54,344 nt of DNA. Origin: Pseudomonadota bacterium. Its GTDB lineage: Bacteria > Pseudomonadota > Gammaproteobacteria > Burkholderiales > Thiobacillaceae. The stretch covers positions 1 to 54,344 of the forward strand of contig JAJZTS010000011.1 in the NCBI GenBank assembly GCA_021848725.1, given 5' to 3'. The position numbers and the translations under genes were made by a program. The notes beneath the pieces are model-generated. The model was given only the letters and a program-made list of their open reading frames with translations. It did no database searches and was not told where the DNA came from. Within the stretch, counting starts at the first letter, position 1. Every line of letters begins with the position of its first letter. This document shows, piece after piece, positions 29,249 to 39,162 of this stretch.

Positions 29249-30556
29249 TCAGTGGTTCAGCCCGTCGGCCGCCTCGTCGAAATAATAGGTGATGCGGGTG
29301 CGCGGGCTCAGGTAATCGAATACTTCGCGCGGCAGTTGGGCCGGGCGAAAGGTCTTGCTGATGCTGAGGCCGGGCTCGTCCTCAAGGTCGATGATGATGG
29401 GCTCTTCCTTGGGGACCGAGGCGTCGTAGACAATCACCGTTGGCCGCAGCGGACGTTTCACGTTGACCGCCGCAACGCTGCCCCACATTTCATTCGACAG
29501 CCGGACCACGGTACCTGGAGGATAAACGCCCATGCTGCGAATGAAAACACTCATCGCTTCCTGGTCGAGTTGGTTTTTCTGTTTGGCGAACATGAAGGAG
29601 ATCGCCTCGTGGGGAGTGACCGATTTCAAGGGATTGACGTGGTTGCACAGATTGTCGAAGGCGTTGACGATAGCCACGATCCGGGCCAATTTTGACAGCT
29701 TGGGTTCCTTGAGTTTGTCCGGATAGCCGTTGCCATCCATCTGTTCGTGATGATGGCGGATGATATCCAGTACCGGTGCCGCCAGTTCGAGCTGCTGTCC
29801 GATCTCCTCGCCGTAGACGGGGTGTTGCATGAGGAAATTCTGCTCGGGCTTGGTCAGCGCCTCGGTCTTGCGCAGGATGATGTCGGGTATCTTGGTCTTG
29901 CCAATGTCGTGAAAGACCGCGCCCAGACCGGCCAAATGCACTTCTTGCCGAGACAGGCCCATCTCCTTGGCGAGAATCATGGCCAGGATGGAGACATTCA
30001 GTGGGTGTAGATAGACATCTTCGCCGGCTAGTTTGTCATTCATGACATGAATGGCGACGTCCTTATCGGTCAGCAAGGAGCTGACCATTTGGCCGACCAA
30101 ACCGACCGCGGCCTCAACGCATTCCTTGGGCCGAGAGAACAGGTTCTTGTTGATGTTCTTGATGGTGCCGACGGCTTCGAACAGGGCCTTTTCGCATTTG
30201 ATTACCGATTGGCGGTGCCGCTTCAAATGTTCGATGCGGGCCTTTTTCGCCGCCATGGCGGCTTGTTCTTCCTGGTTGATCTCCGGTTCCGGTTCGGCGG
30301 TGGGCGCAGCTTCGGTCGTGCTGGGAGCCGTCGCCCTGGACAACGGTTGATTGCTGCTTTTGGCCGGATGGTAGCGCACCTGTTTCAGGCCGAGCCGTTT
30401 GATGGTGTTGATCTGGCCGGCCGCCGAAATCTTGAAGCTGTTGCTTAGGAAAGGGTGATCCATCCAACCCAGGTCGAGGCTGATATAGAGGCCGACTCGA
30501 AGCTGGTCGACATCGATGGTGATGAATTCTTCCGGGTCGTTCATGGGCGCGTTCAT
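29249..30556 (-). CDS. HD-GYP cyclic-di-GMP phosphodiesterase, copy 1
   Basis: A predicted c-di-GMP hydrolase of about 435 aa, cytoplasmic. An N-terminal DUF3391 domain ([21 protein letters not shown]) is followed by the HD-GYP domain with HDIGK in [12 protein letters not shown] and the signature [11 protein letters not shown]. Both metal motifs are intact. The start is uncertain: ATG at 30556 is used, but ATG at 30544 aligns best with the neighbouring paralogue and TTG at 30580 is possible. It is a close tandem duplicate of the next gene upstream and ends 11 bp before the hybrid kinase start. Confidence 0.92.
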   Translation of the reverse strand: MNAPMNDPEEFITIDVDQLRVGLYISLDLGWMDHPFLSNSFKISAAGQINTIKRLGLKQVRYHPAKSSNQPLSRATAPSTTEAAPTAEPEPEINQEEQAAMAAKKARIEHLKRHRQSVIKCEKALFEAVGTIKNINKNLFSRPKECVEAAVGLVGQMVSSLLTDKDVAIHVMNDKLAGEDVYLHPLNVSILAMILAKEMGLSRQEVHLAGLGAVFHDIGKTKIPDIILRKTEALTKPEQNFLMQHPVYGEEIGQQLELAAPVLDIIRHHHEQMDGNGYPDKLKEPKLSKLARIVAIVNAFDNLCNHVNPLKSVTPHEAISFMFAKQKNQLDQEAMSVFIRSMGVYPPGTVVRLSNEMWGSVAAVNVKRPLRPTVIVYDASVPKEEPIIIDLEDEPGLSISKTFRPAQLPREVFDYLSPRTRITYYFDEAADGLNH

Positions 30557-30666
30557 TGGGTGCGTGACCCAATAGGTCAATGGAACGGTAGCATACCGCC
30601 TTTCTCCGGGAGGGGGAGGCTACCTAAGTAAGAGGCACAGTCAGGTCGGCAGGCGTGCTGGCACGG

Positions 30667-31944
30667 TCAAGCCTTGTTCTGGCTATCCGGCGCGTCGTCG
30701 AAATAATAGGTGATGCGGGTGCGCGGGCTGAGGTAGTCGAACACGTCGCGCGGCAATTGTGCCGGGCGGAAAGTTTTGCTGATGGCGATGTCCGGTTGTT
30801 CGTCGAGGTCGACGATGATGGCCTCTTGCTTCGGCACCTCGGGATCGTAGACCAGCACATTCGGCTTCAAGGGCTTTTTTACGTTCATCGAGACCACGAT
30901 GCCCCAGAGGTCGTTCGACAGCTTGACGATGGTGCCCGGCGGGTAGACGCCCATGCTGCGGATGAACAGTGCGAGCGCGGCGGGATCGAATAGGGCCCGC
31001 TGTTTGGCGAACATCGTCGAGATCGCCTCGTAGGGGGTCAGCGACTTGGCGATATTGACGTGGTTGCACAGGTTGTCGAAGGTGTTGACGATGGCGACGA
31101 TGCGGGTCAGCTGTGGGATGCCCGCTTCGCGCAGGCCATTGGGGTAGCCGGTACCGTCCATGTGCTCGTGATGGTGCAGGATGATTTCCTGCACCGCCAG
31201 CGGCAGCTTGAGCGAGCGGCCGATCTCCTCGCCGTAGATCGGGTGCTGGGCCAGGAAGTTTTGCTCCGGCTTGGTCAGCGGTTCGGTCTTGCGCAGGATG
31301 CGGTCGGGAATCTGGGTCTTGCCGATATCGTGAAAAACCGCACCGAGTCCGACCAGGCTGATTTCCTCTTTGGGTAAGCCGAGTTCCTTGGCCAGGATCA
31401 TCGCCAGGATGGAGACGTTGAGCGAGTGGTGATACACGTCCTCGCCGGCAACCTTGTCGTTCATCGCGTGGATCGCGATGTCTTTGTCGGTCAGCAGCGA
31501 GTCGATCATCTTGTCGACCAATCCTTGCGCCGCCTTGACGCTCTCCTGCGGCCGCGAAAACAAGTTGTGGTTGACGGCCTTGAGGGCGCGCGTCGCCTCC
31601 AACAGTTGCTTCTCGCACTTCATCACCGATTGCCGGTGCTGGCTCAGGCGCTCGACCCGGGTCTTCTTGGCCTGCATGGCGGCCTGTTCTTCCGGGCTGA
31701 TTTGGATCGGGGCCGAGGTTGAGGCCTGCTTGGGCGGGTCGAGCGGTTTGCCGCTGCTCTTGCTCGGGCAATAGCGAATCTTTTTCAAGCCCAGGCGGCG
31801 GATGGTCTTGATCTGGTCTTCATCCTTGATCTTGAAGGTATTGGTGACGAAGGGGTGGTCCATCCAATGCAGGTCGAGCGTAATAAAGAGGCCGACCCGG
31901 ATTTGGGCTACGTCGATGTCGAGAAATTCTTCTGTCTGGCTCAT
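30667..31944 (-). CDS. HD-GYP cyclic-di-GMP phosphodiesterase, copy 2
   Basis: A 425-aa paralogue of the neighbouring gene, with DUF3391 (VAQIRVGLFITLDLHWMDHPF) and HD-GYP motifs HDIGKTQIPD and HHEHMDGTGYP. The two proteins match through long blocks, for example LLTDKD-AIH-MNDK-AGEDVY and the near-identical ending [15 protein letters not shown]. Differences are concentrated in the linker around residues 85-110 and the last few residues. The unequal but intact metal sites suggest both copies are active. It lies 21 bp after rsmA on the same strand and may be read from the lptD-surA-pdxA-rsmA unit. Confidence 0.92.
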   Translation of the reverse strand: MSQTEEFLDIDVAQIRVGLFITLDLHWMDHPFVTNTFKIKDEDQIKTIRRLGLKKIRYCPSKSSGKPLDPPKQASTSAPIQISPEEQAAMQAKKTRVERLSQHRQSVMKCEKQLLEATRALKAVNHNLFSRPQESVKAAQGLVDKMIDSLLTDKDIAIHAMNDKVAGEDVYHHSLNVSILAMILAKELGLPKEEISLVGLGAVFHDIGKTQIPDRILRKTEPLTKPEQNFLAQHPIYGEEIGRSLKLPLAVQEIILHHHEHMDGTGYPNGLREAGIPQLTRIVAIVNTFDNLCNHVNIAKSLTPYEAISTMFAKQRALFDPAALALFIRSMGVYPPGTIVKLSNDLWGIVVSMNVKKPLKPNVLVYDPEVPKQEAIIVDLDEQPDIAISKTFRPAQLPRDVFDYLSPRTRITYYFDDAPDSQNKA

Positions 31945-31965
31945 GGTCGTGGCTTCGACGGTTCG

Positions 31966-32781
31966 CTAGGTAGGGTTATCGGCCGCAGGGCTGGAAACCT
32001 GATGCCCGGCCTGTTCGCTCAGCCGGGCGAATTCCGTGACCGACAAGGTCTCGCCGCGGCGGCCGGGGTCGATGCCGAGGGCCGTCATCGCGGTCGGATC
32101 GACCAGACCTTTCAGGGTGTTACGCAAGGTCTTGCGCCGTTGGCCGAAAGCGCGGGCGACGACCTCGGCAAAGGCGCGGGCATCGCGGTAGGCGATGGCC
32201 TCGGCCGGCAGCGGCGCCAGGCGTACGACGGCGGAGTCCACCTTGGGCGGCGGGTTGAACGCGCCGGGTGGTACGTTGAACAGCTTGGCCACGCGAAAGC
32301 GGGCCTGCAGCATGACCGACAGCCGGCCGTAGTCGGCGCTGTCGGGCTCGGCGGCCATGCGATCGACCACCTCTTTTTGCAACATGAAGTGCATGTCTTT
32401 TATCCGGTCGGCGTATTCGGCCAGGTGGAACAAGAGCGGGCTGGAGATGTTGTAGGGCAGGTTGCCGACCACGCGCAGGTTCGTGCCCAGACAGCCGAAA
32501 TCGAACTTCAGCGCGTCACGCTCATGCACGGTCAGTCGCTCCGGCGGGAATTCGGCGCGCAAGCGCGGCACCAGGTCGCGGTCGAATTCGACGACGTGCA
32601 GGTGCTTGAGGTGCTGGAGCAAGGGGCGGGTCAGGGCACCGAGGCCAGGGCCGATCTCGACCATCAAGTCGTCCGCTTGCGGCGCAATGGCGGCGACGAT
32701 CTTGTTGAGAATGTTGCTGTCGTGCAAAAAATGTTGCCCCAATGCCTTGCGCGGACGGTGTGGCTTATTGAGCTCGCTCAT
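31966..32781 (-). CDS. rsmA: 16S rRNA (A1518/A1519-N6)-dimethyltransferase
   Basis: RsmA (KsgA) dimethylates two adjacent adenines in helix 45 of 16S rRNA during 30S assembly. The 271-aa protein has the SAM-binding motif VEIGPGLGALTRPLL, the catalytic NLPYNIS motif and the N-terminal KALGQHFLHD signature. It follows pdxA with a 112-bp gap that contains a hairpin. Confidence 0.97.
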   Translation of the reverse strand: MSELNKPHRPRKALGQHFLHDSNILNKIVAAIAPQADDLMVEIGPGLGALTRPLLQHLKHLHVVEFDRDLVPRLRAEFPPERLTVHERDALKFDFGCLGTNLRVVGNLPYNISSPLLFHLAEYADRIKDMHFMLQKEVVDRMAAEPDSADYGRLSVMLQARFRVAKLFNVPPGAFNPPPKVDSAVVRLAPLPAEAIAYRDARAFAEVVARAFGQRRKTLRNTLKGLVDPTAMTALGIDPGRRGETLSVTEFARLSEQAGHQVSSPAADNPT

Positions 32782-32819
32782 GAGTGTCTAATGCTCAGGG
32801 GCAACATTTCAGTGCAGGC

Positions 32820-32842
32820 TAATGCCCGCATGGCGGGCGTTA
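32820..32842. repeat. Hairpin between rsmA and pdxA
   Basis: A 10-bp stem with one G-T wobble (32820-32829 with 33-42) and an ATG loop occupies the 112-bp space. On the minus strand no T-run follows, so it is not a clear terminator. The spacer shows no other gene. Confidence 0.45.
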
Positions 32843-32893
32843 TGCCGGAGCTAAAGTGCTGGCCCAGGCTGTTCTTGTGGCGATGGACAGTGT

Positions 32894-33883
32894 TCATGCC
32901 TTGGCTCTTTCTCGGGCCATCTGCCAGGCCAGAGCGATGGCGGCGCGCAGGCTGCCGTCGTTGATCTGGCCGCTGCCGGCCAGTTCGAGCGCAGTGCCGT
33001 GATCGACCGAGGTGCGCACGATCGGCAGGCCCAGTGTCACGTTGATGCCCTCGCCGAAGCTCGCATGCTTGAGCACCGGCAGGCCCTGGTCGTGATACAT
33101 CGCGAGCACGGCGTCGCAGTTTTCCAGATATTTGCGCTGGAACAGGGTGTCGGCCGGCAAGGGACCGTTGAGCCGCATGCCGGCCGTGCGCAGCTCGTGC
33201 AGCACCGGTTCGATGACTTCGATTTCTTCCCGGCCCAAGTGGCCGCCTTCGCCGGCATGGGGGTTGAGCCCGGCGACCAGGATGCGCGGCTCGGCGATGC
33301 CGAAATCGCGTATCAGCGAGCGATGCAGGATCAGCAAGGTCTCGCGTAGTGCCTCGGGCGTGATCGCCGCGGCGACCGCGTGCAAGGGCAGGTGGGTGGT
33401 GACCAAGGCGACGCGCATGCCGCCGCCGGTCAGCATCATCACCACGCGTGGCGTGTCGGTCAGTTCGGCGAGGAATTCGGTGTGGCCGGTGAAGGCGATA
33501 CCGGCATCGTTGATGACACCTTTATGCACCGGGCCGGTGACCAGGCCAGAGAATTCGCCGTGCCGGCAGCCCTCGACCGCGCGGCGCAGGCAGGCCAGCA
33601 CATAAGCGGCATTGGCCGCATTCAGCCGGCCGGCTTGGGCCGGTTCGGCCAAGGGGAGCGAGAGCAGGCTGGTCGGTGCGGCGATGCCCGGCGCATAGTC
33701 GGGCAGGGCGCAGGGCAAGCCGAGTTGGGCGGCACGGTTTTCCAACAAAGCGCGGCTCGCCAGCAACACGATGGGGATGCCGGCCGGAGGCTGCTGCGCG
33801 AGCCGGAGGCAAAGATCGGGGCCGATGCCGGCCGGTTCGCCGGCGGTCAGGACGAGGGGCGCGATGCCCCCCTCGGTGTTCAC
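32894..33883 (-). CDS. pdxA: 4-hydroxythreonine-4-phosphate dehydrogenase
   Basis: PdxA oxidises and decarboxylates 4-phosphohydroxy-threonine in pyridoxal phosphate synthesis. The 329-aa protein has [13 protein letters not shown] at the start, the metal-binding HTEFLAELT, and [14 protein letters not shown] and [11 protein letters not shown] near the end. The start codon is GTG at 33883, 3 bp after the surA stop, so the genes are coupled. The lptD-surA-pdxA-rsmA order is conserved in proteobacteria. Confidence 0.97.
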   Translation of the reverse strand: MNTEGGIAPLVLTAGEPAGIGPDLCLRLAQQPPAGIPIVLLASRALLENRAAQLGLPCALPDYAPGIAAPTSLLSLPLAEPAQAGRLNAANAAYVLACLRRAVEGCRHGEFSGLVTGPVHKGVINDAGIAFTGHTEFLAELTDTPRVVMMLTGGGMRVALVTTHLPLHAVAAAITPEALRETLLILHRSLIRDFGIAEPRILVAGLNPHAGEGGHLGREEIEVIEPVLHELRTAGMRLNGPLPADTLFQRKYLENCDAVLAMYHDQGLPVLKHASFGEGINVTLGLPIVRTSVDHGTALELAGSGQINDGSLRAAIALAWQMARERAKA

Positions 33884-33886
33884 CGT

Positions 33887-35206
33887 TTAGTCCTCGGTCC
33901 GGTATTCCACATAGGCCGTGTCGCGCAGTTGCCGTACCCAGCTCTCGAAGGCCTCGTCGCTCTTGCGCTCGCGAATGATTCGGCGGGCATCCAGGCGCTT
34001 GCGCTCCTGGGTCACGTCTTGGTCGCGGCGTTCGAGCACCTGGATCAGATGCCAGCCGAAGGGCGACTGTATCGGCTCGGAGACCTCGCCGACTTTCAGG
34101 CCGTCCATGACCCGCTCGAATTGCGGCACGGTGTCGCCCGGGTTGAGCCAGCCCAGGTCGCCGCCCTTGGCCGCGCTCAGGTCGTCGGAGTGCAGCTTGG
34201 CCAGTTCGGCGAAGTCTTGGCCGTTGTCGATGCGTTCCTTGAGTTGGCTCAGGCGATTCTTGGCATCCTGATCGGTGACCACCTCGTTGGTCTTGATCAG
34301 GATATGGCGGGCATGGGTCTGCCGGATCACCAGTGTCGCATTCTTGCCGCGCAGGTCGAGTAATTTGACGATATGGAAACCGTTCGGGCTGCGCAGTATG
34401 CCCGACACTTGGCCTGGTTTCAGCGTGCGGGCGGCATCGACATACAAGCTGGGCAGTTGGCCCTCGCCACGCCAGCCGATTTGGCCGCCTTCGATCGCGT
34501 CCTTGGCATCGGAATAACTGGCGGCGACTTGCGCGAAATCGCTGCCTGACTTGAGTTCGGCCAGGGCCTTGTCGGCCTTGGCCTTGATGGTTTGCAGGCG
34601 GTCCGGTGCCAGGCCCTCGGGCGTTGCGATCAGGATATGGGCCAGGAGGTACTCCGTCTGTTGGTTGTCTTTCAGCGCGGGGTTGGCCAGGAAATTGTCG
34701 ATCTCGGCATCGGTGACACTGATCCGATTGTCGACCTCGCGCTCGCGCAGCCGGGCGACGATGATCTCGTTACGAATCTGTTCGCGGAACTCGTTGAAAT
34801 CGGTGCCTTCTTTTTCCACGCTGGCCTGGAAGGCGGCGAGATCCATATTGTTCTGTTGGGCGATGCGCGTGATGGCGCGGTCGAGTTGCGTGCTGTCGAC
34901 CCGGATATTGATCTCTTCGGCATGCTGCAGCAGAGCGCGCTCGGTGATCATCCGTTCCAGTACCTGTTTCGACAGCGTGGCGGGTGGCGGCAGCGTGATG
35001 TTGCGCCGCGTCAATTGCCGGCTCACTTGCTCGATCTTGGCCGCGAGTTCGCGTTCGGTGATGACGCCGTTGTTGACGACGGCTACGATGCGGTCGAGCG
35101 GGGTGGGGTCTTTCGCCGTGGCGACGCTCGGCAGGCCTTGCAGGCAGACAGCGCAGGCCAGCACGGCTAGCAGCTTATGGCAAATTGAATTCATCGCTCT
35201 TCGCAT
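33887..35206 (-). CDS. surA: Periplasmic chaperone / peptidyl-prolyl isomerase SurA
   Basis: SurA escorts outer-membrane proteins such as LptD through the periplasm. A signal peptide (CHKLLAVLACAVCLQGLPSVATA) is followed by the N-terminal chaperone core (about 30-170), two parvulin PPIC domains (about 180-275 and 290-385) and a C-terminal helix. Length is 439 aa. The start overlaps the end of lptD by 32 bp when ATG 35206 is used; ATG 35194, with AAGAG upstream, is also possible and shortens it by 4 residues. Placing surA after its client lptD ensures joint production. Confidence 0.95.
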   Translation of the reverse strand: MRRAMNSICHKLLAVLACAVCLQGLPSVATAKDPTPLDRIVAVVNNGVITERELAAKIEQVSRQLTRRNITLPPPATLSKQVLERMITERALLQHAEEINIRVDSTQLDRAITRIAQQNNMDLAAFQASVEKEGTDFNEFREQIRNEIIVARLREREVDNRISVTDAEIDNFLANPALKDNQQTEYLLAHILIATPEGLAPDRLQTIKAKADKALAELKSGSDFAQVAASYSDAKDAIEGGQIGWRGEGQLPSLYVDAARTLKPGQVSGILRSPNGFHIVKLLDLRGKNATLVIRQTHARHILIKTNEVVTDQDAKNRLSQLKERIDNGQDFAELAKLHSDDLSAAKGGDLGWLNPGDTVPQFERVMDGLKVGEVSEPIQSPFGWHLIQVLERRDQDVTQERKRLDARRIIRERKSDEAFESWVRQLRDTAYVEYRTED

Positions 35207-37391
35207 ATCCGGGGATGCTCCGTTTCAAGAGGTCCAGCGGGTTGGGCCCGAGCTTGGTCAAGTCGCGCAGTTCCAGCTGGATGAAGAAGGCATTGCTCGT
35301 TTCGGTTTGGGTCAGGGCCAGGCGATGCATGACGCTGCGCAGCGACCAGCAGCCGGCGTTGTATTCGAAGCCGCCGAGGGCTTCGATCACGCGGCTGTCT
35401 CGGAAGGAATAGTTCAAGCGGCCAATGCCATACCACTTCGGTGCCAACGGCCACTGCGCCGACAGGTCGATTTGATCCAGGCTTTCTTGCGCATAGCGGT
35501 AGTCGGCATTGAATACCCGGCCGGGACCGTCGCGGTAGAACGCACCGAGGCCGAAGCGTGCCGTTTCGCCGAGGTCGGCACTGTATTGCAGGTTGCCGGA
35601 TAGGCGTAGTCGGTTGGTGACCTGGCCGGACAAGATGGCCAGGATGTCGCTGCTGTTCGCACTGCGCGGCATCATGCCCGGCAGGGTGACGCGCTGGTCG
35701 CTGAAGTAATAGCGCTGGCCGACCGTCAACTGAATTCGCTCGATGCCGTTCAGGTTGTCGAGCAGGCGCGAGGTCAAGGCCATGGTGATCTGGTTGGCAT
35801 CGTTGATGCGGTCGATGCCGGCGTATTGGTTCTCGCTGAAGATCGTGTACAGGCTGGAGTCGAGCTGGGCCGAATCGAACACCGGCAGCTTGGACTGGTC
35901 TTGGTAGGGGATGCGGACGTAGTACAGCCTCGGTTCGAGGGTCTGCACGAACTGCGCGTTGGATAAGGCGAATTCCCGCTCGAATTCAAGGCCGGCATCC
36001 AAGGTAAAGACGGGCAGGCTGCGGGTCTCTTGCAAGGTGCCGCCGGGCGCGGCGCGATCGAGATCGTAGCGGGTCAGGTGCCAACCGAATTTCGGCGTGA
36101 TGTGGGCGTAACTGGTAGAGAACGGCAGCTTCACGCTCGGGTAGGCATAGAGCCGATCGCCTTCCGGCTCGCTGGTCCAGGCATGGGTGAAGCGGACAAA
36201 CTCGCTGGAGAAATCGATATCGACCGGATAGCCCTGCGGGTGCTGCTGGTTCGCCACCAAGGTGAGCTGCGGCAACCTGGAGAAGAGCGGGTTGCTGTTC
36301 AGGGTTTGGAAAGACTGCAGGCGTCCGCTTGCCGCCCACCAACCACCGTTGTAAGACAGCGTACCCTCCCTGAGCAGGTTGGTCTGTGCGGTTTGCTGTA
36401 CGACGCTGGCTAGGTCGGTGAAGTACTTGTCGTCGGAGACTTGGCTGATGTTCAGGCTGCCGGCCAAGTTTGGGCTGATCTGCTGGCTGTGCACGATATG
36501 GCCGAAATAGCGGTCGCGCTCGGCGACTTTGTCGTTGGGCAGATATTCCACATCCAGCTTGCCCTGGTAGCTGTTATCCAGATAGCGGAACTCGGTGCCC
36601 AGTTGCATACCGCGCTTGGACATATAGTGCGGGGTGAAGCTGGCGTCGCGATTGGGCGCGATATTCCAATACCAGGGCGCGGTCACTTCGGCCCCGCGCT
36701 TGTCGGAAACGCCGACCGCGGGTGTCAGGAAACCGGATTTGCGTTTGTCGTCCAGACCGAAATCCATCCAAGGGGCGTAGAGGATGGGCATGCCCAGGTA
36801 TTCGACCTGGACATTGCGTGCGGCGCCGATGTTGTCGGTGTAGTCCAGCTTGAGGTCGTCGGTACGTAACACCCAATCGTCGTTGCCGACCGGGCAACTG
36901 GTGTAGGTGGCCTCACTCAGTTGATAACGGTCTTCGCCTTCGAATTGCAGCTCGGCCGCGCCGCCTCGGACGTATTGGCCCTTGTCGCCCTGGCTCTCGT
37001 AGCGTATCGGCCGCATCTTGCCCAGATGGCTGGCGAGCTGCAGCTGCAGCTCGTCGCCTTCGACCCGGGTGCGGCCACGGGTCAGTACGACATTGCCGCG
37101 CGCATGCAGGCGGTCTTCGGGCTGTTCGTAGCGCATCCAGTCGGCGCTTAAGTTCTCGTCCAGCCGGCGAGCGACGACTTGGCCGCTGGCCTCGACGTAT
37201 TGGTCGGTCGCGCCGGTGATCAGGTCGGCATCGACGAAGACCGGCAGGGCTTTGCTGCCGGCCTCGCCTGGGGCAGCGACATAGAGGGTCAGGGATTTCT
37301 TGAGGACGATGCCCTCGGGTTCGGCGGCAAACGTCCCTATGCTGAATACCGTCAGCGGTACCGCTAAGAGCAAGAGACGCTTGATCGGCAT
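35175..37391 (-). CDS. lptD: LPS-assembly outer-membrane protein LptD
   Basis: LptD forms, with LptE, the outer-membrane translocon that inserts LPS. A signal peptide (LLLLAVPLTVFSIGTFAAE) precedes an N-terminal OstA/LptA-like jellyroll (about 45-160) and a large beta-barrel (about 190-738). Length is 738 aa. Only two cysteines remain in the mature protein, C166 and C681, matching one N-domain to barrel disulfide; the E. coli protein has four. It leads the unit lptD-surA-pdxA-rsmA and is divergent from amgK. Confidence 0.96.
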   Translation of the reverse strand: MPIKRLLLLAVPLTVFSIGTFAAEPEGIVLKKSLTLYVAAPGEAGSKALPVFVDADLITGATDQYVEASGQVVARRLDENLSADWMRYEQPEDRLHARGNVVLTRGRTRVEGDELQLQLASHLGKMRPIRYESQGDKGQYVRGGAAELQFEGEDRYQLSEATYTSCPVGNDDWVLRTDDLKLDYTDNIGAARNVQVEYLGMPILYAPWMDFGLDDKRKSGFLTPAVGVSDKRGAEVTAPWYWNIAPNRDASFTPHYMSKRGMQLGTEFRYLDNSYQGKLDVEYLPNDKVAERDRYFGHIVHSQQISPNLAGSLNISQVSDDKYFTDLASVVQQTAQTNLLREGTLSYNGGWWAASGRLQSFQTLNSNPLFSRLPQLTLVANQQHPQGYPVDIDFSSEFVRFTHAWTSEPEGDRLYAYPSVKLPFSTSYAHITPKFGWHLTRYDLDRAAPGGTLQETRSLPVFTLDAGLEFEREFALSNAQFVQTLEPRLYYVRIPYQDQSKLPVFDSAQLDSSLYTIFSENQYAGIDRINDANQITMALTSRLLDNLNGIERIQLTVGQRYYFSDQRVTLPGMMPRSANSSDILAILSGQVTNRLRLSGNLQYSADLGETARFGLGAFYRDGPGRVFNADYRYAQESLDQIDLSAQWPLAPKWYGIGRLNYSFRDSRVIEALGGFEYNAGCWSLRSVMHRLALTQTETSNAFFIQLELRDLTKLGPNPLDLLKRSIPGYAKSDEFNLP

Positions 37392-37407
37392 GAGGATGGG
37401 GCGCGGG

Positions 37408-37416
37408 TGCTAGAAT
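37408..37416 (+). promoter_or_regulatory. Extended -10 promoter for the amgK operon
   Basis: TGCTAGAAT (37408-37416) fits the extended -10 form TGnTATAAT with one mismatch, 45 nt before the amgK ATG and 17 nt beyond the divergent lptD start. No good -35 is visible, which an extended -10 can tolerate. Confidence 0.5.
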
Positions 37417-37460
37417 CGCTCTGGTTTATTTGGACGGGATTATCGCCCGGAACGAATTCG

Positions 37461-38453
37461 ATGGAAAGAACAGAACGCCTACGCCAATGGGTCGAGTCGG
37501 CCCTGCCGGCGCCTTTGGTTGCTCTGGAAGTGGCCTCGGCCGATGCCAGCTTCCGCCGCTATTTTCGAGCCAGGACGGCGTCGGGCAGCTATATCGTGAT
37601 GGATGCGCCGCCCAGCCACGAGGACTGCCGGCCCTATATCCACATCGCCCGGCTGTTCCGCGCGGCCGGCGCCAATACGCCGGAGATCCTGGCCGAAAAC
37701 CTGGCGGAGGGCTTTCTGCTGTTGTCCGATTTCGGCGACACCACCTATATGGCGGCGCTGAACGAGCAGACGGCCGATGGCTTGTATCGGGATGCCAATG
37801 CGGCCTTGATTCGGATCCAAGCGGCCAGCCGGCCGGGCGAACTGCCCGACTACGACGAGGCCCTGCTGGCGCGCGAGCTGCATTTGTTCCCCGAGTGGTA
37901 TCTGGCCAAGCACCTCAAGCTCGAATTGAGCGCCGAGCAGCGCGCCATGCTGGACGGCACCTTCCGCGCCATCCTCGACAACAACCTGGCCCAGGCCAAG
38001 GTCTACGTCCACCGCGACTGGCATTCGCGCAACCTGATGGTGACCGAGCCCAACCCCGGCGTGCTCGATTTCCAAGATGCGGTCTACGGCCCGATCACCT
38101 ACGACCTGGTGTCGATCTATAAGGATGCCTACATCAAGTGGGACGAGGCGCAGGTGCTCGATTGGACCATCCGCTACTGGGAGGCGGCGCGCAAGGCCGG
38201 GCTGCCGGTGCCGGCCGACTTCGCCGACTTCTACCGCGACTTCGAGTGGATGGGTGTGCAGCGCCACATCAAGGTGCTCGGCATCTTCGCCCGGCTCTAC
38301 CACCGCGACGGCAAGGCGGGCTACCTCAAGGACATGCCGCTGGTCATGCACTACCTGCGTCGCGCCTGCGAGCGCTACAACGCCCTGGCGCCCTTGCTGC
38401 GCTTGCTCGACGCGCTGGAAGGTCGGCAGGCGGAAGTGGGCTACACCTTCTGA
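37461..38453 (+). CDS. amgK: N-acetylmuramate/N-acetylglucosamine kinase AmgK
   Basis: AmgK phosphorylates free MurNAc (and GlcNAc) at the anomeric carbon during wall recycling in bacteria that bypass MurQ. It belongs to the aminoglycoside phosphotransferase fold: the 330-aa protein has the catalytic loop [12 protein letters not shown] and metal-binding [20 protein letters not shown] at 37461 is the first start after the promoter and gives the family N-terminus. It is followed 1 bp later by murU, the usual partner. Confidence 0.93.
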   Translation: MERTERLRQWVESALPAPLVALEVASADASFRRYFRARTASGSYIVMDAPPSHEDCRPYIHIARLFRAAGANTPEILAENLAEGFLLLSDFGDTTYMAALNEQTADGLYRDANAALIRIQAASRPGELPDYDEALLARELHLFPEWYLAKHLKLELSAEQRAMLDGTFRAILDNNLAQAKVYVHRDWHSRNLMVTEPNPGVLDFQDAVYGPITYDLVSIYKDAYIKWDEAQVLDWTIRYWEAARKAGLPVPADFADFYRDFEWMGVQRHIKVLGIFARLYHRDGKAGYLKDMPLVMHYLRRACERYNALAPLLRLLDALEGRQAEVGYTF

Positions 38454-38454
38454 G

Positions 38455-39162
38455 ATGGCGGCCGAGTTCAAAGCCATGATCCTGGCGGCCGGCCTGGGCG
38501 AGCGCATGCGCCCGCTGACCGAACACACGCCCAAGCCCTTGCTCAAGGCCGGCGGCAAGCCGCTGATCGGCTGGCAGATCGAGCGGCTCAAGCGGGCCGG
38601 CTTCGAGCGCCTGGTCGTCAACCACGCCCACCTCGGCCTGCAGATCGAGCGCGACCTCGGCGACGGCGCCGCCTACGGCGTGACCATCGCCTATTCCGAC
38701 GAGGGCCTGCCGCTGGAGACCGCCGGCGGCATCGTCACCGCCTTGCCCCTGTTGGGCACAGGCCCCTTCGTCGTGACCAATGGCGATGTCTACACCGAAT
38801 TCGACTATGCCCGCCTGCTGCCGGTGCTGCAGGGCATGGCCGGCAATCCCGAGCACCTGGCCCATGTCGTGCTGGTCGACAACCCGCCGCACCATCCGCA
38901 GGGCGACTTCGCGTTGGACGGCAGCAAGGCGAGGCAGGACGGCGCGGGCAAGCTCACCTTCTCCGGCGTCGCCTGTTATCGGCCCGAGCTGTTCGCCGGC
39001 ATCGCGCCCAGGACCAAGGCGGCGCTGGCGCCGTTGCTGCGCCAGGCCATGGCGCGCGGCCAAGTCAGCGGCGAGCACTTCACCGGGCGCTGGGAGGATA
39101 TCGGTACGCCGGAGCGCCTGGCCGCGCTCGACCGGGAATTGGAGCTGCGCCATGTCGCTTAA
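38455..39162 (+). CDS. murU: N-acetylmuramate-1-phosphate uridylyltransferase MurU
   Basis: MurU transfers UMP to MurNAc-alpha-1-phosphate, giving UDP-MurNAc and bypassing fosfomycin-sensitive MurA. The 235-aa nucleotidyltransferase begins [20 protein letters not shown], with the KPLL Lys and [11 protein letters not shown] metal-binding site, and ends with [15 protein letters not shown]. The start ATG 38455 lies one base after the amgK stop. It overlaps pepP by 11 bp. Confidence 0.93.
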   Translation: MAAEFKAMILAAGLGERMRPLTEHTPKPLLKAGGKPLIGWQIERLKRAGFERLVVNHAHLGLQIERDLGDGAAYGVTIAYSDEGLPLETAGGIVTALPLLGTGPFVVTNGDVYTEFDYARLLPVLQGMAGNPEHLAHVVLVDNPPHHPQGDFALDGSKARQDGAGKLTFSGVACYRPELFAGIAPRTKAALAPLLRQAMARGQVSGEHFTGRWEDIGTPERLAALDRELELRHVA

